The notes: a model not told the origin generated them from the sequence alone. A DNA stretch of 64,000 nucleotides from Lumnitzera littorea (GCA_024138015.1 JAMXBB010000010.1:13486661-13550660); one strand, 5' to 3'; numbered from the stretch's first letter, positions 48,405 through 61,582 are shown. Made by a program: numbers and translations.

Positions 48405-49476
48405 TAGGGAAATGTACAAATTTAGGTTTCAACTGTACTTTATTTCAATCCTAAACCTTTATTTTTTGGTATTCGAATTCTCAATGTTTGTGAGTTCTTT
48501 TTTTTTTTTTTTTAACACCATCATGTTTTTTTTTTGTTGGTTTTTGACATGTGGTGACTTATGTTTCATCCACATAATTAATTTAGATAAATAATCTAAC
48601 ATTAATAAACTTAGTCATTAAAAATAAATAAAATTGAATAATTGAAAAGAAATTAAAAAGGAAAAAAAGATGGAAATTAAAAAAAAAAAAATGCAACCAT
48701 CTATCCTAAGTCGGTGACTACCTGAATAAGGGTTGTGCAACCCCTCAAGGTGGCCACTAGCCATCCCTTACTAAGGTAGCTAAAACATACATGTCAAAAG
48801 ATATGAGTTGCAACTTACATATTTAAGTGGATCACTATCCTTATGGTGTAGGTAGCCACATACAATTGCCATAACTAAAAAAATATTAAACAAAACCGAT
48901 AAGATTGCACGCTTTAATTGGATTTTCCATTACTTTTCTTCTTCTTTTTTTCCTTTAAATGTAGCGATCATGGGTAATTGTTCACCAACCTTAAGGGATC
49001 ACCTGACCCTTTAAGTGGTTGGCGACCACCTACGAACATTAATGGGTTAAACAACTCACATCTCTTGGCTTGGTAATTTCAACCACCTCAATTGTAAAGG
49101 ATGGTTAGTGGCCACCTCTTAGGAGTTGTAGAGTCCTTTCCCTGTTCAAGGTGGTCGCTAGTCACCTTAATGCAATTATATTTCTTTAAATTTCTAGCCT
49201 TTTACTTTTTTTTCCAATTTTCTACATTTTTTTTAATTTTCAAAAAAAAATATCTTTTTTTTTTATAATTTAGTTTATTACTACTATATTATTTATCTAA
49301 ATTAATCATGTCAACAAATCATAAGCCACCACGTCCAAAAAAATTAATAGAAAATATAATGTTGTTAATAAAAAGGACTCATTTTAAATGTGTTTGAAAA
49401 TATTGAGAACTCCAATTTAAAAAAAATAATGGTTTAGGATTGAAATTAAAAAGCAAAATGTTGAAGACTTTTCTTA
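48405..49476. mobile_element. Foldback (long-TIR) Mutator-like non-autonomous element
   Basis: Long imperfect inverted repeats of about 390 bp run inward from both ends. The left arm contains TTTCAATCCTAAACC at 48444-48458, and the reverse complement of the right arm contains the same 15 bases. Both arms also hold GGTGGCCACTA (48750s and 49110s, opposed). The element is flanked by TAATATTAT (48396-48404) and TGATATTAT (49477-49485), a 9 bp duplication with one change, which is the Mutator-type length. No transposase is seen. Confidence 0.75.
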
Positions 49477-49597
49477 TGATATTATAAACATCATTTACTT
49501 TTGATTGTAATGGCAAATGCTTGTTGAAGATGTTACTGGCATCAAACTACTTTGAAAAATAAAATGAAATTCAACATCATCATTGTCATTTTTTCTT

Positions 49598-51038
49598 GGG
49601 AAAATCACAAGAAACCTCCTCAAACTTTCAATCAAGTGTGCAACCACTCCTTCAACTTTTAAACCGTATTTTCTGACACTTAGTTTTTTCCACTAGAAAA
49701 CAAGCATGTGCCTTGCACATGACCATAATTTTATAAAAAACCAAAATTATCGTCCTCTCTCACTCTTATCAGTGTGGAACTCTTTAATCACAACATATTC
49801 AAAGGAAAGAGAGATAATACGGTGGAAGAAAAACCCTAAGATGTTCATTGCCAAAACGTCATTCATCATATTAAAAGTACTTTTCTCAACACGCTGTTGG
49901 GGACATACTAAAACTTCCATTTCCAGATAAACTTCCACCAAAAAATATATCCTACCCAGGTAAGCACATCAAAGAATACCAAATGCTTTGTCCCCATTTG
50001 CCTCCTTTCTATACTCATTTAGTTTCAAGAAACTCAGTGAAGTGTGAAATGATGGAGTAGAAAAAAGATGGTCACATATTATACGGTAGTCATCAAACAA
50101 AGCATTTTTGGTAGCAGCCATCTATATCCATAGAATTAATTTGACCATAAACGTATTGTCCATTTCTAAGAGTATAAGCTTCATAAATTTGAACTAAATT
50201 ATCAACTTTTTCAAGAAGTTTCTGACCAAAAAGGCTTAGGAAAAAAATCATGGTACAATATTGATTAGAGCATCTTGTTAGGCTATTTAAAATTAGACCC
50301 CATGCTATGGCTTGCAGCAGCTTCATAGTTCCATGTACGCTTATGCCAGTTGCTCGATGATGTAAAAACTATCACCTATGACCTAAAAGTTTGGAAAAAA
50401 AAAAAAAAGTATCATTATATACTCAATTGGAATTGCAGTAAAAGTAACTTAAATAAATATTAGTCTTTCCCACATAATCAGTAGATAGAACCTCCTTTCG
50501 ATAGGATACATTATAATAATTTTATAGTCCTTCATTAGCGAACTTGCAGAAAATTACTCCATTTTTAAGTGTACAAGCATATAGCCCTGTAGAAAATTAT
50601 TGTAGTAGCGCAGAACAGATAATCCCCCATGCATATTCTGGTTTTATAAAAAATTTGCTTTACTTTATCAGGCATAAGAAATAGCAAAAGACTAAAAATA
50701 AAAGCGAAGTGGGTCTATTTTATTGTTTATGTCTCGATTAGATTTTCTCAGAAAGGGTTCTTGATAGTTTTTTTTTTTTTTTTACCCCATTAAGTATCCT
50801 CTCTTTTTCTTTGAATACATTGTAATTAAAGGCTTCTATACTGATAAGAGAGAGAGGGGGTTTAATTTTGGGTTTTCCGTAAAATTACTATCATGTGCAG
50901 TGCACATGATTGTGTTTTTTACGGAAAATGTTAAGTGAACTTAACTGCACCAATTGTTTAAAGTTAAGCGGGTCAAAAAAACACGAGTTGAAAGTTGAGG
51001 AGATAAATTGCACACCAAAGTTTCGTGCCATTTCTCTA
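49598..51038. mobile_element. Mutator-like TIR element, possibly carrying captured sequence
   Basis: Terminal inverted repeats of ~190 bp: the left arm 49598-49790 pairs with the reverse complement of 50838-51038. Shared words include TCAACTTT, GCACATGA, CCAAAATTA and CTCTTATCAGT. ATTTTTTCTT flanks both ends (49588-49597 and 51039-51048). The ~1 kb interior is not part of the inverted repeats, less AT-rich than its surroundings, and has no transposase. A 77-codon minus-strand frame (50326-50093) includes KLLEKVDNLVQIYEAYTLRN, which I do not recognise. Confidence 0.7.
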
Positions 51039-51292
51039 ATTTTTTCTTTTTACTTTTTTTTTTTTGTCTTTATTAGGTTTTCAAGAAGGGAAAATAATTT
51101 ATTAAATAAAAGGGTAAACTATGGAAAAATAAAAATTTTCAAAATTATATATTATAAATAAATGATAGATAGATTTAAGAAGAGAAGTTCTTGTTGAACA
51201 ACGTGATAACAACCAAAAAAATTCTTCTTAAAAGCACTAATTAAAACGACATAGCTCCTAAAATCATTAGACACTAATAAGTAGATATAGAT

Positions 51293-52430
51293 AGACTTGG
51301 GATCAGGTCAAACTTGACCCGAAACAAACCCGGACTTGCTCAGTCAAGAGCCTAATCTCCCTTAATCCAGTAGGTGCCCCTTGAACTAGGATTGGGACCG
51401 ATCTGACTTAGGTCGATTCACTCAGCTTGATAGTTCAACAGATCGGTTTTCAATTCATGAACTATCCAATTTTTTTTTTCTTTTACAATTGAGAAAAAAA
51501 TATTTTTTATTTGAAAAAAAAAACCAATAATAAATCACAAGAATTTAAAATTTTGACTATTTTATTCTATTAATTGTTGAGCACTAAGATTAATTATTTG
51601 TACTCTATTAATTGTTAGGCACTATGTTAATAATTTATATTTTCAATAATACATAATTATTATTTCATGCTTACAATTAGTGGATTGAAAAAGTAAATCT
51701 CTTTTTATAAATAATATCTCAAAGAAAGCTTACCAATATAATCAATGTGAGACTTGATTTGTGATAAACAATGCTCACTATATTTTTTTATTACTTTAGA
51801 GGAAATAGTAGAAAACAATATAATTTATGTAGAAGTTGGATTGATATTATAAAAAACAATAATATCTATCTAATATTTATAATACACTCGCCATTTTATA
51901 TATGGCATAAATATATTCCTTATGACTTTTCATGGTATTAAATTATAAATATATTTCTTTTTTGTGGTTTTTTGTTGAAAAACTCTTTTGATGGTTAAAA
52001 TAATATATTTTACACCATAATTATCTATTTTTATCAATATTAAAATATATTAGTTTTAATAATTTTTTTTATAAACTCATATATATTATTCGATTTCGAT
52101 ATTAACATTTAAATATAAGTAATAATATATATTCAATTTTATTTTTTATTTTAATTAGAGAGAATAATTAAATTTAATTTATAAAAAACTTTCTTTTTAC
52201 ATTTTTTTAATTTCCGTGTCGTAATCAACAAGTTGAACCATCAGTTTCTTCAACCTGAGCTTAAACTCACTGGCTCGATAGATTCAACAAATTGAACTAC
52301 ACCAACTCAATAAACCCAACGAGTCATGCTACTATTCAAGCCTATAACTCACAGGTCCGAGCTGATTTGGTGAACCGTTGGATCGATTTCAGTCCGGTTC
52401 ACTAATCGAACCTAGCCCTTCCTTAAGTCT
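51293..52430. mobile_element. Mutator-like or other TIR element, non-autonomous
   Basis: The left end AGACTTGGGATCAGG and the reverse complement of the right end AGACTTAAGGAAGGG are similar. It is flanked by AGATATAGAT (51283-51292) and AGATGTAGAT (52431-52440), a 10 bp duplication with one change. Both ends are GC-richer and carry GGTTC/TTCAAC-type words around an AT-rich centre. No coding sequence is seen. Confidence 0.55.
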
Positions 52431-52440
52431 AGATGTAGAT

Positions 52441-53927
52441 GTGATAAGAAAATTATTTTTCCATATTATTTTGGCACTGCTCACTGTGAGTCCTTAGCTT
52501 TAAAAATAGTTTTTGTAGTATTATTCCGGACCACACGGAACAACCTAGAAAAAAAAATTGAAATGATTGTTGCGCTCAAAACTTGAAGGATATGACCAGT
52601 CCTCGTCTATTCTTATCCTCTAGCAATAGCATGCAAGTCTTGAGTCCTATAATGACCCAACTTCTGTTATATTAATTCTTTAATCCTAAAATAACAAGTC
52701 CATAATGGGGTGAACATAGGCCCAATGAGATGCTAGATTGCCACAAATGCCAAGCTTATGACAAACCCCGTACACACCTACACAATACAATGATGCAACA
52801 ACAATGAACAGGTAAACAGAAATCCTATTAACTATATTGTCTTAAGTTTACATACCTTGGCATGATGGCATTATAATAACATTATTAGATCCTCGATATT
52901 GACAATGCTAGGGGTCATTTAATCCCATTGCAGTCACCATAACTAGTCATCTCATACCGTTTTCCCGTTCCACCGTTAGTATTAGGCATTGAGCAACGGA
53001 AATTTCTACGTAATACAATGATTCAACTTTATTTTTCCTCATTTCATATGTATTAAATTATATATTATTATGAATATTTTATGAAAAAAGATCTTAATTT
53101 TTTCATTTTTATAATATATTTTAAGTTTTGAATAATTAATATAAGTATATCCAACTTTTTTTAAGTTATTTTAAATAAGTAATACAAACTTACGTTTTTA
53201 TTTATCGATTTTAAGTTTTAATTCTACCAACCCTGTATTAATTCTAAAGAGAATTACAAGTTTAACAAACTTATTACAACCCTTGACACAAGCACAATTA
53301 GCATATAGTTACTTCATTAGACATCAAGTATAATTAGATTCATCTATTATAGATAACCAAGATATCACATTGAACAGTTAGTTACTTTTTTTTTTTAATT
53401 TTTTTGCGCAAAATTTATCTTGCTCTTTACATCTCCAAACACCTTATAATTTGATCATTAATTTGTTTAATTTCAATAAATTGTCATTAAGCTCTTCTAA
53501 GTTGTTATTTTGTTTTTCCTAAGTTTTAGGAAATTTTCAATTAGTTTAGGGTTATTTAGAAGTACCTTATTCGAATTAGATAACATCTTCGTTACTATTT
53601 TTTAGTTATTGGTACAATTATTTCCTTTTAGTTACTTATTCAAGAGACACGTCTTTTATGCAAAATATATTATATATTACATATAAAGGAATTAGAATTC
53701 TTTTTTTACAGAACTCACCAATGTGAATGCATTTTCGGGAGGCATAATTGTGTGGCATTGAAAAGGCTCATCTCTATAAAATATGAATTAAATCTTCATT
53801 ACGGAATAAGCTTGTAATATCCCTACGTGGACTTAAAAAGCCCATGGACCGTGACTGTGGACTCCGATAGTCAGGATTTTAAATTTCCATCTCCAAAACA
53901 TTATGCAAAAACTACAAGAAAATATGT
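52441..53927. other. Intergenic, nothing recognised
   Basis: AT-rich sequence between the TIR elements and the tRNA gene. A stretch around 52650-52800 (TATAATGACCCAACTT onward) resembles the start of some LTRs, but no partner copy was found. Confidence 0.4.
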
Positions 53928-54009
53928 CGTCGCCTGAGAGATTCGAACTCTCGCGGGGAAACCCCATGTACTTAGCAGGCACACGCCTTAACCACTCGGC
54001 CAAAGCGAC
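53928..54009 (-). tRNA. tRNA-Ser (anticodon GCU)
   Basis: The 82 nt minus-strand sequence folds as a class II tRNA. The acceptor GTCGCTT pairs with AGGCGAC and the discriminator is G. A-box-like TGGCCGAGTGGTTAAGG in the D arm. Anticodon stem TGTGC/GTACA around the loop CTGCTAA, anticodon GCT. Long variable arm ATGGGGTTTCCCC-type. T arm GAGAGTTCGAATCTCTC with a canonical B box GTTCGAATC. A T4 run follows the 3' end within ~10 bp as a Pol III terminator. No intron and no encoded CCA, as expected for a plant nuclear gene. It decodes AGC/AGU serine codons. Confidence 0.97.
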
Positions 54010-54260
54010 TTTTGTCTTTCTAACTTAATAATTTTATTAATATTTTCTCCTCGATCATGACCCACCATGAGCTTAAAGAATCGGTACCGATCAAGGGTAA
54101 TCACAATCGAATTCGACATTAAAAGAAAGTCGTCGGAAACTTATCTTAAAAAGTTAATTTTATCCTTTGAACCATCTTTTATCTTTAGTACATATGGATA
54201 TATGTATGTATACATATATATATATATGCATACATTCTTGTATGTATAAATATAGATTGA

Positions 54261-54839
54261 TAGGCTTATAAACCAATCAAACCAAATAGAGTTAAGTTTT
54301 TAAAAACTTAGACTTAGCTATCTAAAAATTATTGCCTTCGAGTCATATGGAGTCTAAAAATTATAAACTCAAGCTCAAATTTATTAAGAAATTTTGAAGT
54401 TTAGGCTCCACTCACTAAAACAAAAGAGATTGAGATTGTTTAAATAAATAAGTTTAAATAAACCTAAACTCAAACTCATTATTGAATTAAAGTTCAAAGT
54501 TAATTCAAAATTTCCAAAATATCTCTTTTTAATACTTTTTATTATTTATATTAGTTTTATTCTTATATTTTACTTTTCTATATAATATGATTTTTAGTAT
54601 GATGTATCAATTTGTGAGCTCGTTTACAAGCCAGTAACTAGCTTATTAACAATATAAACAAGCATACTCGTAAGCTAACTTGTGAGCCTAAATAAGAACT
54701 CAGGCTCGACTTATTTGAATAAACAAGCTTTATTTTGAGCTAAGTTCAACTCGTTTATAAACTAAATTTAAGTCAAGTTGAGCTTAAAATGCATCAAGAT
54801 CAGATAGCTCATAAGTAACTTAGTTGATTTACAACCCTA
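54261..54839. mobile_element. hAT-like MITE
   Basis: The left end TAGGCTTATAAACCAATCAA and the reverse complement of the right end TAGGGTTGTAAATCAACTAA are similar. This TAGGG-TGTAAA type, with interior AGCTCG and GAGCTTA words near both ends, is common in plant hAT MITEs. The 8 bp flanks (TAGATTGA and TGTACAAA) do not match well. Confidence 0.6.
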
Positions 54840-55070
54840 TGTACAAATATATTATTTTAGAAGCCTTACATCCTTTAATGTAGGTGATGGAACTTTGAAA
54901 TTTACAGCATTTGCACAAAAGGATTATAACTTTTTCAATGATGCATTATTTCATGGTAAACCATCTATAATCATATAAAGTTGTGATATATTACATTCGA
55001 TAGGTGATTAGATAATAGTATGTTGCTACGTGATTATAGCCTTGTCATAGTAGCTCATTGTGTACATCAC

Positions 55071-57500
55071 TGTATAACAAATTGTCGCGTTCTAAGTAGG
55101 CGAAATCATAATAATCTCATCATGTAGACTATCATATGATAGAAGCTAATCTTAGAGCTATTATTGTAGACTTAGTTCACATACGGCGTACTCGACTCAA
55201 TCGCTTCAAAGTATTTAATTCGAAACATATTTGATATAAAACATGTGGTAAAGTCTTTCAAAATAACCCATATAGCAAACCTATAGTACTTTTTTGTAAT
55301 GAAAATTACAAGTTTGCATTTAAGATAAAAACCTATAGGTATTTCTACATACATTTTACCCCAACAGTTGAAAATTACTAGGTTACCCAATGCAACCCAA
55401 TTAGTTTTCCAAAAGGCAAAAACTACAAAAGAGATAAATCCAATCATGTCTTTGTGTTAACCTTACTACCCAACCCCCTTTGCTAGAAATTCGAAATTGC
55501 GTAAACTATTATATTCGACTCTATACTTGCAAAAGTAACCATAAAGAAATCAATAATAACTTGTTCAGTAAGTGAGACAAAGATAAAAATATGTATCCAG
55601 CACAAAACAATTAGGATTTTTAATCAAGTTAGTTAAACGTAATATATATATAAGCAAGTGTCATCGTATGAAATTGTCTAATACATTGTAAGATTAGAGA
55701 AATTGTACTCTCTTTAATTTGGATTGAGAAGTTTGACATCATACATTCATGAATCAAAACCAAATCAAGGTTTCTACAATAGAGAATACCTTTTGCCCAA
55801 GAAAACTTGCAAACTACTATCCCCAACTTTGTTGTGACCTCATTTTTTGTTACTTAGTTCAAACTAGAACAGAGAAACAACTATTTCAACTATCCTAATT
55901 GAATGTTTTGTGTTTAGCCCGATAACCCTAGTCGAATAACCCTAGTAAGTTGCAATGCATATTAGCTTAGGCATTAGGTCAGGATCAAGTTAGTTTGTTT
56001 TTGGGGTGATTAACCAATTTCAAATAATCCAGGTAGAATAATATATACAAAACAAACATAACATGGAGCTCAACTCCCATCACAATAAATCAAATTTCAA
56101 ACATAGTCGTTGTATATGTATAAACAACTAACTATAACCACAAATAGAAACATATCAAAGTCTTCAAGTATTTTAAAATAATACTTGAAAATGCTTTGAA
56201 GTATTGATCACATTTACCTAAAAGTCCAATTGTTCATGTTAGTTACTAATGTTAAACTTCCTTTTATCGGCAATTCCTATGTCAAATTAATGGTTTCAGG
56301 TTCCATATAAATTATAAGACAATAATATTTTATCTATCATACTTTAGATTATGTTTACTATTTCTATTATAAGGAATACTTACAGTTAATCATTAAGAAT
56401 TAGGGTTATTTAAATAAGTCCTTACCTAGGATATTGGTTCAAGTTTATAGTTGGTTAGCTAAAACCTTCTAACTCACTCTCTGAGTCTACTTAAGTACAG
56501 AATTTTTATCCAAAACCTTCTAAATCAACCGCTAAGTTATTTTACTATATATTTCTTAACCTAATGGAGATATTGACTTACCTTCTAACTTGACTTTATA
56601 CTTTATAATCTTACTAAATTCCTATATTTTGGCCTACATTCCAACATTTTTCTATCAAAGCATCTTAATACCTAGTTTTGAATACTCGCTTTCAACTCAA
56701 ATTAACATGACCAAGTCAAAATTTTCTCTGCCTAATTGCATATATTTTCAACTACTTCATGATCATTATTTGTAACCATTTTCATTCTAACTCAATACAA
56801 CCAGGAGTTATTAGTACCTTACTCTATTTCTATACTTATAGCATTAATTAACCTACTTTCACATGTGTTGATATAGTAATATAGGTACAAGCATTTTAAT
56901 ATTTATAACACACATAATCGACATAAGCAATCAATATGCATACATAATCAATATATGACGTCAGTATGTTAATATACTTATCATATAAAGGGTTAGCACA
57001 TGTATATAGGTGCCATAATTATATTATGTACGTATGCTTTATAATGCATTTCAATACAACACCTATTATTCATACATATGTATTTAAACAATAATCATGA
57101 GAAACATATATTTTATAAACAATAATAACATAAGCTTAGATGCTTATCTTTAAGGATTATATTATAACACTTAGTTTATATAGATTAAAAATAATATTTA
57201 GAGCATCTTTTAATGTACTTAACAAAAAGAGTACTCATAACATTCCCATTTGACCAACCTAAAACATAGACTTCATTTGTTATGTTACATTTTGGTCTTA
57301 TTAAAAAATATATATTGTTAGAGATTATTTTCAATAAATGCTACAAAAATGTACATCTTACAATACAGTCTATCGAGATTAGCTATATTAATACCATAGG
57401 GTTCATAAACACTTAATAACAATAAATATGCATTCGACGTTTAGACCTTAAATTTTAGAAAAGTCTTGATTAACCATGCATATATGGTCTATAATGAAAT
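55071..57500 (-). repeat. Degenerate LTR-like repeat, copy B1
   Basis: It starts (plus strand) TGTATAACAAATTGTCGCG and is collinear with the next repeat. Shared landmarks are GATAGAAG (55138/57565), TAAGATTAGAGAAATTG (55688/58069) and a TCACTTAG/TTACTTAGTTC word (55855/58225). The right boundary is uncertain; it may be truncated by copy B2. Confidence 0.5.
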
Positions 57501-57506
57501 TTACAT

Positions 57507-60500
57507 TGTATCACGCCCTGAAGCAGCAGAATCGTAACAGCCCTGCCGTGTAAACCATCCTAAGATAGAAGTTGGCCTTATAACTGTTATTTTAGACCTG
57601 ATCTACACAAGGCGTCTACGACTAATCCGTTTTGAAGTAAACAGTTTGTAATTTAAATAAATCATTTACCTAATAAAGTGAGGAAATATATATATACATT
57701 ATAATTCAGTTATTGCAATTAAAGTTTATAATATTTCTCTGTAATATATTTCCTAGTTATTACATCATTCAAAAATGAAAAATAATTCTAAAATAAAAAC
57801 TTAGACCTTAAAAATATGTGTTTATTCTTCAATGTTTTTCCTCACTCCCTATGATCCAGTAGTTGTTAGCTTCAAAGTAGTTGTTTGCCGCTTCTTAGCC
57901 AATACCTGTACGACGTCTATAGAGATGTGAGCAACCTCGGCTCGGTAAGTTAGGATGAATGACTTAAAACTATACCATAAACACACAACAGGGTTATCAA
58001 TCAACTTATTAGGTGCAATACATGTGCAAGCAAATGCCATTGCACGACGTTATCCGGCCCGTTGTGAGATTAGAGAAATTGCGCCCGCTCTAATCTAGGT
58101 TGAGGAGTTACCATTAATGCAACAGCTCACAACCAAACCTAGGCTTATGCAATGGAGACATCGATCCTCCCACGACTACCTTCGAACCATTGACTTCACC
58201 CTCACCGCGACCTCCTCTCCTGTCACTTAGTTCGACTGAAGATAAAAAAGGGACCATTATGTAATCCTGCACTATCCCTTTCGAAGGGGTCGATATTTGG
58301 CCGGAAAGTCCTAAGTTCCCCTAATGGGTTATCATGTAGGTCCGATTATGATTATAGGTCGTATGTTTGATTAGGTCCAGTTTAGGGTGATCAATCATTT
58401 CATACAAACCATACAATACAAGCCAGGACAATAGACAGAATCATAACATCACTCATAATCAAGCACATGCACACATCCAACTATCTAACAAGCACAATCA
58501 AGCATAATCTTAAGCCTCCAAAATACAACAGCGTATTAATCCTAACTTACCTTAACTCTTCGCTCACTCACTCAAGGTCCAACTTGCTCAGGCCATCGCC
58601 GATTATCCCTATAACACAAACGTAGTTTCAGTTTTTCATATAATTATTATAGGTTCATTTTATCCTATAACGCTTATTGTTATATTTTGTTTAGGGTTTA
58701 ATATGCCTAATTTTCTAGGTCTTAAGTCTTTTACAATTATTCTAGGTTTGGGGTTAGGTTCGGGTTTAGTTTCCGCATCGATTTTTAAATTAAGTTCTAG
58801 TTCGATTTTTAAGTATTGTTTTATACTAAAAATTCGTTTCAACCCATAATATAAAATTAATCACATTATTTCCCGATCTCTTAAATACCATCATTACCCC
58901 TAGTCAGTATTTTATTTTACCCGCTACACTTAAATTCGTATTAGTGTACCGAATTCACTCCTGATGTAAGAAATTTTTACATTTTTTATATAATTACATA
59001 AATTCAAGTCTTCCATCGGTTTTATTATATATCTCTATTTTTATATAATATCAATTTTTATCCTAATATTTTCTATTTATTATATTTCCAATAATTACAT
59101 ATTATGTATTATCACCTATTATGTATATAATACACTTATAATATTTCTATCCTCTAATTACCATCTCTAAACATCAATTATTATTTCAAAATGTCTAACT
59201 TCATCCTAAATTATATTTTACTCCTAATTTTCCTAATTTACAAAATTAACTTACAATTTACTATTTTTCCTATTACTCATTTACTACATAATTAACTTAA
59301 TAATTACATCTAACACCCTAAATGCTACAAGTATCATACTCCATCAAATTTCAACATTATAAAACATGTACTTATTCACTAAATCAGTAATTAACCATTT
59401 AATTACTTTTTTAACTCTAATTTACCAATTTTATGCCTCATTTTAAGGCCTAAAAATTATCTAAAAATTTTGAAAATTAATTTTTGAAAACGGGCTTCAT
59501 AGCACTATTCTATATCATCTAAGTAATCTACACAAAAATTTTGGGCTCAAAACTACACTCCTAAGGTCATTTATTTCTAAACTGAAATATGCTCGGTTTT
59601 GCACGATTTCTTAAGGACCATATATTATGGGACATATTTTCATCAAAATAATATTTTTCCTAAAAACTACATACAAAAATATTCCAGAATAACAAAATTT
59701 ATAATTTTATAATAATATTTACTATTTTTACAAAATTACACAAGAATCGGGCTGAAAATCGGACTCACCGATCTGAGTGGCTCCGGCCACCGCCGGCCGC
59801 CGTGGCCTTGTTGGCCAGTCTGGGTGCTGCCACCACCGTGTGGTGGTGGTGGCCGTCCACTCCCAGCTGCTCGTCTGGTGTGGGTTCTCTTTAAAGGCCC
59901 TAATTGCACAATTTTTCCTATTTTTTTTTAACTCAAATTTTTCTCTCAATTTTCGCCTCTCCCTAATTTTTTCTAATTTCTAACTATCCAAATGAGTTTC
60001 TAAATTTTTCTTACTATTTATAGAGCTTTAGGATAATTATTGTGCATTAAATTTGACAAGCTAATTGCCATATCCCTTAATTTTTGGCTTTTGTGTTGTC
60101 TTAATTTAATTAGCCGATTTTTTTCTTATTTTTCCCAGCTGCCACGACCCAATTCTGGATCATTCCTGATTTTTCCTTAATTAATTATGAATTTTCTTTA
60201 AGTATTTAGTATTATTTTAGCATATTTTGCGTATTTTAAGTAATTACACGTATTTATACCTGCATGTAAATTCATATATAGTACAAATAAATATTCCTAA
60301 ATATTATTTAGGTCATTTTATGATTTTTAGTATGCATATAATTTATCTTTAGCGATTTGTTAATTATCAGAATGCATTTTACGCATTTTCGATAAATAAC
60401 GAGTTATATATTTAAAATTTGGAATTTTTATAGTCTTTTATTTTATTACTTATTTTCTTAAATTCAAACTTACGGGATCATTTTTACTAATATTTCTAGC

Positions 60501-60573
60501 TTTACTTATAATTTAGGCTTGATCGGATCTTTCGACCGATCGAAACCTTAAGTGGCTGGTTATGAGGCTTACA
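57507..60573 (-). repeat. Degenerate LTR-like repeat, copy B2
   Basis: It starts TGTATCACGCCCTGAAGC and ends GGTTATGAGGCTTACA, so on the minus strand it begins TGTAAGCCTC and ends GTGATACA, as expected of an LTR. A minus-strand TATA-like CTATAAATAG near 60016-60025 precedes a GC-rich stretch at 59777-59890. No target duplication matched. No coding domain was recognised. Confidence 0.5.
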
Positions 60574-61048
60574 CATCGTTCCTATATTATTTTCAAGAAA
60601 AGCTAAATTGAAGCAGGAATTTCAATATAGCTTGCTAACTAAGCCCCTTTTATCTATTATTTATATTTTGAAATGCATATAACACCAAATAATTTTACAA
60701 AACGATTACTACATATCCAAAAAACCATGTAAATAAGTGTTTCTAGTTCATGTTTTTTTTTTTTTTAATTGGCAAAACCCGGGTTACCGGGGGGGTATGA
60801 GGGGGTTGCTAACCCCAATTTTATTAATCATAAAATAATTTATACAAGGAAGAGGGGAGGCCTATACCTGACCTCTTGATTACAATACTTGAACCTGCCT
60901 AAAAACATAAATAAGGATGTACTATATCCCTTACAATTCATTATAAGCAGTAAATAAACAAGGGAGTACTACTCCCCTTACATAGACAATTACTGAAAAA
61001 TAAACCAAAGTATTAATATTTTCTTGATAGATACAAACCATCAGAATC

Positions 61049-61567
61049 TCATTTCAAGATGCTTTTCAACTCAGGAAGCAAATAAGCAAAGCAAAGAAAG
61101 GTGGAATCCTCCTGCGCCTCCTTGGCTTCCTTAGCTAACCAATCTGCAGTAGTATTCTTTTCTCTCAGTATGTGTAGTACTTGTGCTCTGGTCTCTTTTA
61201 TCATCTTTCTTGCCCATGAGATATCATTCCAAACATCCCATCGTGTTACTTCTGAGGACAACCATCTTGACACAGTGAGGGAATCTGTCTCAATAATTAT
61301 ATTTGAAACATTGAATTTCCTGCATTGCTCGAGACCTTTCGTTAGCGCCTTTAATTCAATAATTTCAATAGACTTGGAATTCGATTTAAATCCAAATCCC
61401 CATAGAAATTTGCCTTTAGAATCTCTCAAGATGCCTCCCCTACCCCCTTTACCATTGGAGTAACTACCATCAACATTCAGTTTAACATAATTAGGAGGGG
61501 GAGCAGCCCATGAATCAAATTTACAAGTTACTTTATTTCTAGAAAAGGAGATGCTCTTGAAGAGCAC
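61049..61567 (-). pseudogene. LINE ORF2, C-terminal RNase H
   Basis: 172 codons. NVDGSYSNGKGGRGGILRDS holds the first catalytic Asp, IEIIELKALTKGLE the catalytic Glu, IIETDSLTV the second Asp, and REKNTTADWLAKEA the final His/Asp region (here Asn-Thr-Thr-Ala-Asp). This is the RVT_3-type RNase H found at the end of plant LINE ORF2. This domain itself is uninterrupted. A free-standing plant RNase H-like gene is a less likely reading because the upstream zf-RVT and RT fragments are collinear. Confidence 0.9.
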
Positions 61568-61582
61568 CTCATCATCCTTGAC

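Noticed and set aside
59728..59983. Overlapping frames over the GC-rich island as a gene
   Set aside because: Both strands are open because of composition, no motif or start context supports either, and they lie inside an LTR-like repeat.
61049..61567. Stand-alone plant RNase H-like gene
   Set aside because: It is collinear with zf-RVT and RT fragments of a LINE on the same strand and followed by a poly(A) tract.
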